NCBI RefSeq assembly: GCF_019263705.2
Contig: NZ_JADQDK010000001.1
Location: 4,774,001-4,838,000, forward strand
From: Pseudonocardia abyssalis
GTDB taxonomy: Bacteria; Actinomycetota; Actinomycetes; Mycobacteriales; Pseudonocardiaceae
Length of the DNA: 64,000 bases
Reading direction: 5' to 3'
The translations under genes were made by a program, and so were the position numbers. Below are positions 8,688 through 17,296 of the stretch, in pieces. The notes below the pieces were generated by a model. The model saw only the letters and a program-made list of their open reading frames with translations. It was not told the DNA's origin and did no database searches. Within the stretch, counting starts at the first letter, position 1; every line of letters begins with the position of its first letter.

Positions 8688-9773
8688 CTACGACCCGATC
8701 TTGGCAGGGACGGAGCGGCCTAGCTGCTCGGGTTCGCGACAGGCCACACCACGGTGTGAAGTCCACGTCCGTCCGAGTCCGATGAACGGCTTCTCCACCC
8801 CCCTGTACAGAAGGTCTGCGAGCAGCAGGCTCGTCACCAGTACCGCGAGTGCAGTGGAACTCGACAGGACCCCGAAGCGCGGGACGACCGACGCTGCGAT
8901 GACACCGGCGAGGCCTTGCACTAGATACAGTGAATAGGAGCGATCGCCGAGGAACGTCATCGGCTTGGTGGAGAGGATCCACACGGTCGGGCCGGTTCCG
9001 AGCAAGGACGTCACCAGAACGACTACGGGAACGCTGTACAGCAAGATCACCGGCCCATCGCTGCCGAACCAGGCGACGGCTTCGACCACTGCAAGGTGGA
9101 TCACGATGAAGACCAGTGCGACGAACGTTGCCGTGGCCGGCCGCATCAAGACCGCGAGTGCATCGAATCCGGTCCGCGTGTGGAGAACGACCGCGAGGAG
9201 GCATCCCGCAACGATCGGTACGTAGGAGATGAACGCGTTGTGGACCGGGCACAGGGCGAGTAGCAGGACGAGCAGTGCGACGCTCACGCCGAGTCGGACC
9301 CGGGAGGCGAACACGACGGCGAAGGCGAGTAGCGGCCAGACCAGGTAGAACTTCTGCTCCACTCCGAGGGTCCACACGTGCCCGTGTGGCTGTCCCGGTC
9401 CGACGAACTCTCCGTTGAACGTGAGGTAGTAGGGCATCAGCGGTGCGAGACCGCTGGACTCCCATTCGCCTCTCAGCCACGCGACGCCGACGACGAGAGC
9501 AAGCACCACGAAGTACACCGGCAGGATCCGCAGGCTCCGACGGATGTAGAAGTTGCCGAGCGAGAGTCGACCGCGCCGCTGCTCTTCTCGCAGCGCGAGT
9601 GTCGTGATCAAGAATCCCGACAGGACGAAGAAGATGTGCACGCCGATCCACCCGGAGAGCCAGCCCCACCGCTCACCGCCGTAATGAAAGATGATCACCA
9701 TCGCGGCGGCGATGCCGCGCAGCCCGTCTAGCGCCGGGAAGCGCGTGGTGGCGCGGTAATCGTCGTAGGTCAT
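8688..9773 (-). CDS. Acyltransferase 3 family membrane protein (OafA-like)
   Basis: A 361-residue integral membrane acyltransferase with about ten helices. It has the family's N-terminal signature (FPALDGLRGIAA, then a catalytic-type His in IIFHYGG), the RRSLRILP segment, and GVEQKFYLVWP in the middle, all standard for Acyl_transf_3/OafA proteins. These enzymes move acetyl or other acyl groups from the cytoplasmic side onto glycans or lipids. The setting next to galE and glycan genes suggests O-acylation of a surface polysaccharide. There is no C-terminal SGNH domain. The 116-bp gap upstream shows no other feature. Confidence 0.85.
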   Translation of the reverse strand: MTYDDYRATTRFPALDGLRGIAAAMVIIFHYGGERWGWLSGWIGVHIFFVLSGFLITTLALREEQRRGRLSLGNFYIRRSLRILPVYFVVLALVVGVAWLRGEWESSGLAPLMPYYLTFNGEFVGPGQPHGHVWTLGVEQKFYLVWPLLAFAVVFASRVRLGVSVALLVLLLALCPVHNAFISYVPIVAGCLLAVVLHTRTGFDALAVLMRPATATFVALVFIVIHLAVVEAVAWFGSDGPVILLYSVPVVVLVTSLLGTGPTVWILSTKPMTFLGDRSYSLYLVQGLAGVIAASVVPRFGVLSSSTALAVLVTSLLLADLLYRGVEKPFIGLGRTWTSHRGVACREPEQLGRSVPAKIGS

Positions 9774-9889
9774 CGCGGCCTACCTCCGTCACAGGGTGGC
9801 CGCGGAATCGACCGAGCATACTTTCGCATTGCGGACCGGTCGAGGATGCACCGGCGCCCGGCACGTACGGGCGACCTGGCCCTGGCCCC

Positions 9890-10696
9890 TCAGAACCAGC
9901 GTTCCAGCACCAGCGCCAGACCGTCGTCGCCGTTGCTCGCGGTGATCTCGTCGGCCACCTCGTGCAGGATCGGGTGGGCGTTGCCCATCGCCACGCCGTG
10001 CCCGGCCCAGCGCAGCATCTCCAGGTCGTTGGGCATGTCCCCGAACGCGATGACGTCGCCGACGTCGATCCCGAGCCGACCGGCCACCTCGGCCAGGCCG
10101 GTGGCCTTGGTGACGCGCGGCGGGGAGATCTCGACCAGGCCGCGGGGGTGGGAGAAGGTGAGGTCGGCCGTGTCGCCGACGACGGGTGCGAGCGCGGCCA
10201 CCATCGCCTCGCTGCCCAGCTCGGCGCAGCGCACCAGCATCTTGACGGCGGGCGCGGAGAGCAGGTCGGAGCGCCCGGTGACGAGGTTGTCGGAGTCGGG
10301 CCAGGCGTGCCGGTAGGCGGGCTCGGCGACGAACGGCGCGGCGTCGTGGGCGCCGGTACCGACCCGCTCGACCGCGAGGCCGCTGGTGGGCAGCACCTCC
10401 CCGACGAGCGCGGCGAGCGCGGCGAGGGCGTCCGGGTCGAGGGTCTGTGACCACAGCACCCGGTCCTCGACGGCGTCGTAGAGCACCGCCCCGTTCGCGC
10501 ACACCGCGTAGCGCCCGACCCCCACCGCCTCGACGACGGGCGGGATCCACCGCGGCGGGCGGCCGGTGACCAGCACGAACCCGACCCCCGCCGCGACCGC
10601 CCGGCCGATCACCGCGGCGGTGCGGGGGGTGACCTGGTCGTGGGGATCGAGGAGGGTGCCGTCGACGTCGGACGCGACCAGTCGGGGAGCCTGCAC
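9890..10696 (-). CDS. Cof-type HAD phosphatase
   Basis: A 268-residue HAD-superfamily hydrolase of the Cof/IIB type. The nucleophile motif DVDGT is at residues 10-14, with Thr in VTGRPP near 43-48, Lys in the AVKM region, and the closing motif FGDMPNDLEML near 221. A large C2-type cap sits between the core halves. Such enzymes dephosphorylate sugar phosphates, flavin or pyridoxal phosphates; the substrate cannot be assigned. The gene follows the MerR/clamp gene by 9 nt on the same strand and is probably co-transcribed with it. Confidence 0.85.
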   Translation of the reverse strand: MQAPRLVASDVDGTLLDPHDQVTPRTAAVIGRAVAAGVGFVLVTGRPPRWIPPVVEAVGVGRYAVCANGAVLYDAVEDRVLWSQTLDPDALAALAALVGEVLPTSGLAVERVGTGAHDAAPFVAEPAYRHAWPDSDNLVTGRSDLLSAPAVKMLVRCAELGSEAMVAALAPVVGDTADLTFSHPRGLVEISPPRVTKATGLAEVAGRLGIDVGDVIAFGDMPNDLEMLRWAGHGVAMGNAHPILHEVADEITASNGDDGLALVLERWF

Positions 10697-10705
10697 TCCC
10701 CCAGC

Positions 10706-11738
10706 CTACGGAGTGGCCCCGGCCGTCTCGTCCAGACGGACGGGCATGAGCAGCGAGAACGACTCCGCGGACCGGATCGCCACCGGGGCCAGGGGCCCGT
10801 CGAGCTCGAGGCGGAGCTGCCCGGCACCGCCCGCGTCGACGGCCTCCAGCAGGAACTCGGCGTTCAGCCCTACCCCGTCGGACCCCGTGCCCACCACGAG
10901 CCGCCCCGCGGGGTCGACGGACAGCACCGTGACGTCGGCGTCCGCGACGGCGGGTCCCCGCCGCGGCGACCGCGGCCCGCAGCTCCGCCGCGTCGACGGG
11001 GATCCCGCCGCCGGAGCGCGCCGGGAGCAGCCGGCGGTGGTCGGGGAAGGACCCGTCCAGGAGGTCGTGGGGCCGGCCGTCGACCGAGACCGTGGTCCCG
11101 TCCACGCGGACCTCGACCTCGGCGTCCCGCGCGGCGACGGTCAGGTCGGCCGGCACCACGACCGCCCGCTCCGGTCCGTCGAGCGTCCGTACCGGTGCGG
11201 TGGCGACCGCGAGCCGGTAGCGGTCGGTGGCCACGACGGTCACTACGTCGGCGGTCACGTCGAGCAGGACGCCGTGCAGCACCGGGAACTCCGGGTCGGA
11301 ACCGACGGCGAACCGGACGGCGCGCAGCGCGTCGGCCAGCGCGGACGCGGGCAGGGTGACGGTGGTGGGGGTCATGGGGGTCTCCTCCGGGGCGAGCAGG
11401 TCGCGGACGGTGGAGAGCTCGCGGCGGGCGGCGGCGACACCCTGCTCGAGCCGGTGCAGGTGCCCGGCCAGCAGTGCGTCGACGGCGTCCGGGTCGTGCC
11501 GGTGCTCCAGCACCTCCCGGATCCCGGCCAGCGGCATCCCGACCCGCCGCAGCGACGCCACCAGGCGCGCGACGACGAGCTGGTCGGGCGCGTAGCGCCG
11601 GTAGCCGCTGTGCGGGTCGACGTGGGCGGGCCCGAACACGCCGGCACCGTCGTAGAAGCGCAGCGCGCTCACCGTCAGTCCCGACGCCCGGGCCATCGCC
11701 CCGATGCCGCGCCAACTCCCGCCGGGCGAGCTCTCCAT
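10706..11738 (-). pseudogene. MerR regulator fused to a DnaN-like sliding-clamp region, frameshifted
   Basis: The N-terminal part (about 121 residues from ATG 11738, GGGAGG 9 nt upstream) is a MerR-type winged HTH with an Arg-Phe-Tyr wing motif (ALRFYDGAGVF) and a dimerising helix. In the same frame follows a domain like the central domain of the DNA polymerase III beta clamp (VLHGVLLDV, VATDRYRLAVA, DGSFPDHRRLLP). The frame is broken near 10949, in a CCCGCC run; the clamp C-terminal part (VTVLSVDPAGRL to LLMPVRL) continues in another frame to 10706. Total length is one base over a multiple of three, so one base insertion explains it. A second start, ATG 11375, has a perfect GGAGGAG 6 nt upstream. 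A sequencing error is possible. Confidence 0.7.
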
Positions 11739-11779
11739 GCCGACGAACCTCCCGTCTCGACCTGGTCGAGGGTCAAGCG

Positions 11780-12172
11780 TCAGACCCGGACCACCCGTAG
11801 CCCCGCGATCCCTTCGACCGCCGCGAAGTCGTCGTCCCGCGTCACGACGGGCAGATCCCGGGACGCGGCACTCGCCGCGATCCACAGGTCGTTCACGTTC
11901 ACCCGCCGGCCGGAGCCGGCGAGCTCGACGCGCATCCGGGCCCAGGTGTGCGCGGCAGCCTCGTCGATACCGATCAGCTCCACGTCGCCCACTGCCTCGA
12001 GGGTCAGCATCCGCCGCGCACGGGTCTCGACGTCCGCCGCGGCCAGAACTCCCGTCTGGAGCTCGGCGAGGGTCACGACCGAGACGGCCGATTCGTCGGG
12101 GAGCAGGTCGATCCGCAGAGGTCTCCCGCTCTCCGCCGCGATGAAGACGCTGGTGTCGAGGAGCCCCCTCAC
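11780..12172 (-). CDS. vapC: VapC-type PIN-domain toxin
   Basis: A 130-residue PIN-domain ribonuclease. The acidic active-site residues are visible: D6 in GLLDTSVF, E in TLAEL near 43, D in NVNDLWIA near 95, and D in VTRDDDF near 112. It overlaps the antitoxin gene by 4 nt, the standard VapBC coupling. VapC toxins cut tRNA or rRNA when freed from the antitoxin; the target here is unknown. The gene lies 41 bp upstream of the MerR/clamp gene on the same strand. All four acidic positions are intact, so the toxin is probably active. Confidence 0.88.
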   Translation of the reverse strand: MRGLLDTSVFIAAESGRPLRIDLLPDESAVSVVTLAELQTGVLAAADVETRARRMLTLEAVGDVELIGIDEAAAHTWARMRVELAGSGRRVNVNDLWIAASAASRDLPVVTRDDDFAAVEGIAGLRVVRV

Positions 12173-12429
12173 CGGATCGGGCCCAGGTCGTCGGTGGTCT
12201 CGCCGCCCAGGCGCGCGAGATCGTCACGAAGCCCGGGGTCGGCCTGGGCACGGCTCAGCCGCGCGACGAGGTCGGCCCGTCCGATCCAGGCACGTCGAGA
12301 CCGCTGCACGGGCACCAGTTCGGCCACGGCACGCCCGTTCACGGTGACCGTCACCCGCTCACCGTCCTGCACCCGACGCAGTACGCCCGCGGTGTCGTTG
12401 CGCAGCTCACGGCTGGGGACGTCGGCCAT
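12169..12429 (-). CDS. vapB: VapB-type antitoxin (Phd/YefM fold)
   Basis: An 86-residue antitoxin with a Phd/YefM N-terminus (PSRELRNDTAGVLRRVQDGE, then VTVNGRAVAELVP), the part that dimerises and binds DNA, and a basic/acidic C-terminal tail that should neutralise the toxin encoded immediately downstream. There is no ribosome-binding site; TACGGT lies 7 nt before the ATG, so the operon is probably leaderless and autoregulated at that promoter. The autoregulation is inferred from the family. Confidence 0.85.
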   Translation of the reverse strand: MADVPSRELRNDTAGVLRRVQDGERVTVTVNGRAVAELVPVQRSRRAWIGRADLVARLSRAQADPGLRDDLARLGGETTDDLGPIR

Positions 12430-12436
12430 GGCTACG

Positions 12437-12442
12437 ACCGTA
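12437..12442 (-). promoter_or_regulatory. Leaderless -10 box for vapBC
   Basis: On the minus strand TACGGT (TANNNT) ends 7 nt before ATG 12429, with no Shine-Dalgarno between. This matches leaderless initiation. Confidence 0.4.
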
Positions 12443-12492
12443 GCAGTCGCGTAGGCCGACTCCCGTTCATCGTCCCGATCCCGACGGCGCGG

Positions 12493-12930
12493 TCAGATGA
12501 TCGCGAACGCCACCACGAGACCCAGGGCCAGATGAGCGGCGGAGATCAGGAAGCTCTGCGGCAGGACCCGGTCGGCGGCCAGGACGCCGCCGATGTCGAT
12601 GCCCATGACCCACTCCAGCAGCCGGACGGCCCCGACCTGGGCGAGGATCCCGATGATGCCGAAGATCGCGGTCTGGATCAGGCCCTCGGTGAGGAAGCCC
12701 GAGGACGTGTAGATCGCCGTGACGACGATCAGCGCCATGCTGATCATGCCGGCGGCGGTGATCACGACGGCGTTCGGCAGGCCCTCGCGGACCATGACGT
12801 TGAGCTTGCCCGGCGTCGTCAGGTCGACGGCGTAGAAGCCGAGCAGCATCAGGATGACGCCGAGGACGGCGTAGAGCAGGATCGCGCCGATCCCGATGCC
12901 GATCACGGAGAAGAAGCCCGGGTTGATCAT
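12493..12930 (-). CDS. DUF350 membrane protein (YjfL-like)
   Basis: A 145-residue protein with four hydrophobic helices in the DUF350 arrangement (paired two-helix repeats with the motif DLTTPGKLN after the first). It lies 18 nt after the glutathionylspermidine-synthase-like gene, which in turn follows a single-span membrane protein. In enterobacteria the yjfL-yjfM-yjfC genes have the same three kinds of product, so this is probably the membrane part of the same functional set. The biochemical role of DUF350 proteins is not established. Confidence 0.8.
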   Translation of the reverse strand: MINPGFFSVIGIGIGAILLYAVLGVILMLLGFYAVDLTTPGKLNVMVREGLPNAVVITAAGMISMALIVVTAIYTSSGFLTEGLIQTAIFGIIGILAQVGAVRLLEWVMGIDIGGVLAADRVLPQSFLISAAHLALGLVVAFAII

Positions 12931-12948
12931 TCTGGGGAGCCTTTCGAA

Positions 12949-14112
12949 CTATTCGGGGATGCGGTGGGGGACGAACGCCGCGCCGTCGTCGGTGACCAGC
13001 CCGACGGTCTCGCGGATGCCGAGGCCGGCCGCCGTGTCGCCGACGACCCACGCGCCCAGCGCGGGACGGAAGCCGTCGAACTCGGGGAGCGGGGCGAAGA
13101 GCTGGTAGACGAAGCCCTCCTCGCCGTAGACACCGCCGGTCTCGTGCTCCATGCCGGGAGCGACGATCGTGACGTTGGCGCCCTCGCGGCCCAGCCGCGG
13201 CTTGCGGACGTACTCGGTGAGCAGGCCGGGCTGGTCGAGGAAGGCCGGCAGCAGGTTGGGGTGGCCGGGGTACATCTCCCACAGCACGGCGAGCAGCGCC
13301 TTGTTCGACAGCAGCGTCTTCCACAGCGGCTCGACCCACAGCGTCTCGGGGAGGCTGCGCAGGACGTGCTTGCCGAAGTCGTCGGTGACGACCCACTCCC
13401 ACGGGTAGAGCTTGAACACCGCCGCCATCGGGGCCTCTTCGAGGTCGACGAACCGGTCGAGGGCGGCGTCCCAGCCGATGTCCTCGATCGCCAGCCCCAC
13501 GGTGTTGAGCCCGGCCTCGGCCGCGGTCTCCTGCAGGTAGCCGACGGTGACGTGGTCCTCGCCGCTGGCGTCCGCGCCCGACCACGTGAAGTAGATGTCG
13601 TCGCCGGGCAGCCGCGCCTTCAGCTCACCCCAGCGCTCGACGAGCTTCTCGTGCAGCGAGTTCCACTGGTCGTCGCCGGGGTGCACGTCCTTGAGCCAGT
13701 GCCACTGCAGCAGCGACGCCTCGAGCAGCGTGGTGGGGGTGTCGGCGTTGTACTCCAGCATCTGCGCGGGGCCGGAGCCGTCGTAGCGCAGGTCGAAGCG
13801 GCCGTAGACGTGCGGGTCGCTGCGCCTCCAGGACGCCGCGACGCCCTCCCACGCGTACTCGGGGAGCGCGAAGTCGCGGAACCGCTCGGCGGTGACGACG
13901 TGGTCGACGGCCTCCAGACACATCGAGTGCAGCACCTCGACGTCGGCCTCGAGGGAGAGGATCTCGTCCATCGAGAACGAGTAGTGCACGGACTCGTCCC
14001 AGTACGGCCGGGCGACGCCGCCCTGCCCGCGGCCGGGCGATCCGTAGACCATGCCCTGCTCGCGGACGGTGTCCTCCCACCCCGCCCGCGGCTCCCCCCG
14101 ATGCCGTCGCAC
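12949..14112 (-). CDS. Glutathionylspermidine-synthase-like ATP-grasp enzyme (YjfC/YgiC type)
   Basis: A 387-residue ATP-grasp protein matching the synthetase domain of glutathionylspermidine synthase (length near that of YgiC/YjfC). Visible conserved parts include RFDLRYDG and MLEYNADTPTTLLEAS in the first third, SNKALLAVLWEMYPGHPNLLPAF in the middle, and VRKPRLGREGANV near the end. Actinobacteria do not make glutathione, so the true substrates are probably different peptides or amines. I chose GTG 14112, directly after the upstream stop, with AGGGA just before it; ATG codons further in are less likely. Confidence 0.82.
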   Translation of the reverse strand: MRRHRGEPRAGWEDTVREQGMVYGSPGRGQGGVARPYWDESVHYSFSMDEILSLEADVEVLHSMCLEAVDHVVTAERFRDFALPEYAWEGVAASWRRSDPHVYGRFDLRYDGSGPAQMLEYNADTPTTLLEASLLQWHWLKDVHPGDDQWNSLHEKLVERWGELKARLPGDDIYFTWSGADASGEDHVTVGYLQETAAEAGLNTVGLAIEDIGWDAALDRFVDLEEAPMAAVFKLYPWEWVVTDDFGKHVLRSLPETLWVEPLWKTLLSNKALLAVLWEMYPGHPNLLPAFLDQPGLLTEYVRKPRLGREGANVTIVAPGMEHETGGVYGEEGFVYQLFAPLPEFDGFRPALGAWVVGDTAAGLGIRETVGLVTDDGAAFVPHRIPE

Positions 14113-14116
14113 GTCC

Positions 14117-14710
14117 CTAGCTGCCGCTCGACGAGCTGCCGCCGGACACGCCCAGCCCACCGCGGGAGACGCTGTCGGACCCCGACGACGACGCGCGCGG
14201 GGACACGTCGCGGCCCGACGACGTCGTGACGCGGGTGCCGCCGCTCGGCACGACCGTCGTACCGCCGGACACGCGCTGCCCGACGGTGCCGGAGCCGCCG
14301 TAGTTGTAGTGGTACTGCCGGCCGCCGCCCCCGATGAAGATCGGGTAGAGGCCGCCGCCGCTGCGGTAGCCGTTGTCGGCGACGGGAGTGACGCAGTTGG
14401 AGTCGTCGACGATCTCACCGGAGTCCTCGTCGACGCACTGCGCCTGGACCTCCTCGGTCGGCCGCGCCACCGCGTACCCGACGGCGATCAGCGCGACCAC
14501 CCCGACCGTGACGCCGGCGCCGACCAGGATCCGCTTGCGCTTCTTCTGCCCGCGTTCCTCGTCCTCAGCCGCCTGTCGCGCCGCGGCCTCCTGCCGGCGC
14601 TGCGCCTGCTCACGGGCTCGACGCTCGGCGAGCGTGGGCTCACGCGGCGTCGTCGATCCGTCCTGGAACCGCATGCTGCCCGGCTCCGGACGTTCCTCGT
14701 CGTCGCCCAT
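14117..14710 (-). CDS. Single-span membrane protein with Ser/Gly-rich tail (YjfM/YgiB-like position)
   Basis: A 197-residue protein: an acidic start, a strongly charged helix rich in Arg, Gln, Ala and Glu (about residues 25-60, probably coiled coil), a basic KKRKR stop-transfer anchor, one membrane helix (about 62-82), then an exported tail with two Cys and long Gly/Ser/Arg stretches. It occupies the place of the DUF1190 protein in YgiB/YgiC and YjfM/YjfC operons, and its low-complexity exported tail is like theirs, so I infer a similar role, probably at the cell surface. Sequence identity to that family is not clear by eye. It is the first gene of the three-gene unit. Confidence 0.6.
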   Translation of the reverse strand: MGDDEERPEPGSMRFQDGSTTPREPTLAERRAREQAQRRQEAAARQAAEDEERGQKKRKRILVGAGVTVGVVALIAVGYAVARPTEEVQAQCVDEDSGEIVDDSNCVTPVADNGYRSGGGLYPIFIGGGGRQYHYNYGGSGTVGQRVSGGTTVVPSGGTRVTTSSGRDVSPRASSSGSDSVSRGGLGVSGGSSSSGS

Positions 14711-14850
14711 GACCGCCCCCTCACAGATCAGTTCGCGCGCGCACCGTACCCGGACCGGCCGCCCGGGCGAACACGGACGTTCGCAGCACGCCGACGACCG
14801 ATGACCGCGCGGGAGCGACCGCGACGCGGAGTGACCGAACAGGTCACGGC

Positions 14851-16080
14851 ATGATGACGGTCGTCATGGACCGAACCCTCACCGCTCCCCGGCCCGTGCG
14901 CGACGACGACGCTCCCCCGCACACCCCGTCGTCCGCGCCCTCGCCGGGTGGACGTGCACCCAGCCCCTCCGTGCACCCCGTGCGGCGCGTCGTCACGGGC
15001 GTCGTCGTCGGGGCCCTGCTCATGCTGGGCGCGGCCTCGCTCGACACGTTCGCCGGCGCCGAGGTCCCCGTGCTGGGCACCTTCGCCTCCGTCGCAGCGC
15101 CGCCCGACGAGCCCGAGATCGTGGAGGTCCCGGCCCCGCCCGCCACCCCGGGCACGTGCCTGACCTGGACCCGCCCCGACGCCGTCGACACCGCGCTCGT
15201 CGACTGCGCCCAGCCGCACCTGTTCGAGCAGGCCGGCACGGTGCAGCTCGCCGACCAGGTCGCGCTGCCGGACGACTCCACCTGGCGCCAGCTCGTCGAC
15301 GAGCGGTGCGGACCGGTCGTCATGACCTACCTGAACGACGTCTTCGACCCCGACGGCCGCTACCGCGTCGGCGCGCTCAAGCCGTCGCCGTCGAAGTGGG
15401 AGCAGGGCGACCGGGAGCTGCGCTGCGGGTTGCAGAGCGCCTCGCGCTCCGGCGCGCTGTACCCGATGAGCGGCCGCGTCGCCGAGGGTGACCAGGCCGC
15501 CGTCCAGGAGCCGGGCGTCTGCTTGGCGATCGACGGCCCCCGCGTCGGCGACCCCGTCGCCTGCTCCGGGCCGCACGCGCTGGAGACCGTCGGCATCATC
15601 GACATGGCCGCCGACTTCCCGAACGGCTTCCCCGCGGTCGCCGACCAGGACGCGTACCTGCAGCCCAAGTGCAACGAGCTCGCCGCGGCCTACGCGGGCG
15701 GCCCGACCGTCGTCACCGACAAGGGACTCACGGTCTACTGGAACAACATCAGCGAGGAGTCCTGGGCGGCCGGCACGTACCGGGCCAACTGCAACGTGGC
15801 GGCGCTGCTGCCCGACCGCAGCGGGTTCGCGCCGGTCACCGGGCCGGTCACCGGCGACGTCGTGATCGGCGATCAGCTGGCCCCGCCGGCCGAGAACACC
15901 CCCGATGCCGGCATCCCCGCGCCGTCGACGACCACGCCCGCCGCGCCGTCGAGCACCCCGCCCGCCGACGGGTCGACCACCCCGACCGACGGCGCACCCG
16001 CATCCGACGCACCGCCCGCCGAGGAGGCCCCGCCGGCGGAGGTGCCGGTCGAGGTACCGGTCCCGCTCGACGGGACGTGA
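14851..16080 (+). CDS. Septum formation family membrane protein (Rv3835-like)
   Basis: A 409-residue protein with a proline-rich cytoplasmic head, one membrane helix (about residues 46-65), and an exported part with two related halves, each holding several Cys and a short motif of the type DCAQPHLFE or ACSGPHALE, as in the actinobacterial Septum_form family. The last 75 residues are a Pro/Ala/Thr-rich tail that probably crosses the peptidoglycan. It overlaps the following zincin gene (GTGA), the same pair as Rv3835-Rv3836. ATG 14854 and 14866 are alternative starts. Its function in division is a family-level inference. Confidence 0.75.
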   Translation: MMTVVMDRTLTAPRPVRDDDAPPHTPSSAPSPGGRAPSPSVHPVRRVVTGVVVGALLMLGAASLDTFAGAEVPVLGTFASVAAPPDEPEIVEVPAPPATPGTCLTWTRPDAVDTALVDCAQPHLFEQAGTVQLADQVALPDDSTWRQLVDERCGPVVMTYLNDVFDPDGRYRVGALKPSPSKWEQGDRELRCGLQSASRSGALYPMSGRVAEGDQAAVQEPGVCLAIDGPRVGDPVACSGPHALETVGIIDMAADFPNGFPAVADQDAYLQPKCNELAAAYAGGPTVVTDKGLTVYWNNISEESWAAGTYRANCNVAALLPDRSGFAPVTGPVTGDVVIGDQLAPPAENTPDAGIPAPSTTTPAAPSSTPPADGSTTPTDGAPASDAPPAEEAPPAEVPVEVPVPLDGT

Positions 16081-16436
16081 CCGACGCCGGGATGGAGATG
16101 ACCCGGCGCCGCTTCGAGGAACTGGTCGCCGACGCACTGGACACGATCCCGGCCGAGCTGACCCGGGCGATGGACAACGTCGTGGTGCTCGTCGAGGACC
16201 GCAACACCGAGGACCCCGACCTGCTCGGGCTCTACGAGGGCATCGCACTGACCGAGCGCACCTCGTCCTACGGCGGGGTCCTGCCCGACCGGATCTCGGT
16301 CTACCAGGACGCGATCCTGTCCATCTGCTCCGACGCCGACGAGGTCGTGCACGAGGTCGCGGTCACGGTCGTGCACGAGGTGGCCCACCACTTCGGCATC
16401 GACGAGGACACCCTGCACCGCCTCGGCTGGGGCTGA
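16077..16436 (+). CDS. Small zincin-like metallopeptidase (Rv3836-like)
   Basis: A 119-residue protein of the zincin-1 (DUF1025) family. The HExxH zinc motif is HEVAHHFGI near residues 101-109, and the third ligand is expected in the conserved DED just after. The GTG start shares bases with the stop of the septum-formation gene; ATG 16092 or 16098 could be used instead. Peptidase activity of this family is poorly proven. The pairing with the upstream membrane protein is conserved in mycobacteria, which suggests a shared role at the envelope. Confidence 0.82.
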   Translation: MTDAGMEMTRRRFEELVADALDTIPAELTRAMDNVVVLVEDRNTEDPDLLGLYEGIALTERTSSYGGVLPDRISVYQDAILSICSDADEVVHEVAVTVVHEVAHHFGIDEDTLHRLGWG

Positions 16437-16450
16437 CCCGCCCCCACCCC

Positions 16451-16663
16451 CGCGAGTCGCCGGAATCCCGCCCGCGAGTCGCTGTTCCGGCGCCCGCGAG
16501 TCGCGAGATCTGGGCGCGCAGGTCACTGCAGCCGGTGGCGGCCGGGCCGGAGCCGACCGGTCTCCGATGCTGAACCACGCGACTCCAGCGACTCGCGGGC
16601 GCGAATCCAGCGACTCGCGGGCGGGGAGACAGCGACTCGCGGGCGGGGAGACAGCGACTCGCG
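16451..16663. repeat. Two opposed arrays of a 22-bp phased repeat
   Basis: In the 230-bp gap between two convergent genes, the core CGCGAGTCGC occurs at 16451, 16473 and 16495 (exactly 22 nt apart), and its reverse complement GCGACTCGCG at 16588, 16610, 16632 and 16654 (again 22 nt apart). The second arm's units are nearly identical over the full 22 bp. The two arms can pair as a long inverted repeat around a central 83-bp segment. A similar element recurs at 45516-45689, and a variant at 43998-44094. No gene is visible in it. Confidence 0.85.
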
Positions 16664-16666
16664 GGG

Positions 16667-17296
16667 TCAGTCGGCGGGGCCGCCCGCCGTCACGTCGCCC
16701 ACCACCGGGGCCGCGGTGTCCCAGTGCTCCAGGGTCCACCCCGTGGCCGGGGTGCCGGTGAGGATCACCAGGCCGGTGTTGGGGACGTAGGTGGTCTCGG
16801 CGGTGTCGCCGAGCAGTGCCGCGCTCGCGAGCCGGATGGCGGCGCCGTGGCTGGCCAGCAGCACCGTCCCGTCGACGCCGTCGGTGATCTCCTCGACGGC
16901 GGGCAGGAAGCGGGTGCGCAGGTCCAGGGCCGACTCGCCGCCGGGCAGGTGGGCCCCGAGGTCACCGGCGAGCCACGCCGCGTAGACCGCCTCGAACCGT
17001 TCGCGGGCGTGGTCGTCGGCGCGACCCTCCAGGTCACCGCAGAACACCTCGTGCACGCCCTCGACGACGCCGACGTCCAGCCCGCGCGTCGCGGCGACCG
17101 GGGTCGCGGTCTCCTGCGCCCGGGTCGCGACCGAGGCGTGCACGACGTCGATCCGCTCGCCGCGCAGCCGCTCCCCGAGCGCAGCGGCCTGGGCCAGGCC
17201 GAGTGCGTTCAGCGGAGGGCCCGGCGGAGCGGAGTCGAGGATGCGGCGGGCGTTGGAGTCGGTCTGGCCGTGCCGGGCGAGGATCAGGCGGGTCAT
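16667..17296 (-). CDS. Histidine phosphatase family protein (Rv3837c-like)
   Basis: A 209-residue branch-1 histidine phosphatase. The catalytic motif LARHGQT is at residues 6-12 (His 9), the second Arg in the ATRAQET region near 58, and the second His in LASHGAAIR near 150. Substrates in this family range from phosphoglycerate to sugar phosphates and cannot be told here. ATG 17296 overlaps the pheA stop (ATGA); an upstream in-frame ATG would add 11 basic residues and is less likely. The pheA-phosphatase pair matches Rv3838c-Rv3837c. Confidence 0.85.
   Translation of the reverse strand: MTRLILARHGQTDSNARRILDSAPPGPPLNALGLAQAAALGERLRGERIDVVHASVATRAQETATPVAATRGLDVGVVEGVHEVFCGDLEGRADDHARERFEAVYAAWLAGDLGAHLPGGESALDLRTRFLPAVEEITDGVDGTVLLASHGAAIRLASAALLGDTAETTYVPNTGLVILTGTPATGWTLEHWDTAAPVVGDVTAGGPAD

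Noticed and set aside
11375..11738. Separate MerR gene and separate clamp gene
   Set aside because: No stop codon lies between the two parts, so one fused frame is the simplest reading; the internal ribosome-binding site is kept as a finding because both forms may be made.
16451..16663. CRISPR-like array
   Set aside because: The units are 22 bp in total with a 10-bp core; the second arm's spacers are nearly identical, the two arms are inverted, and no cas gene is nearby.
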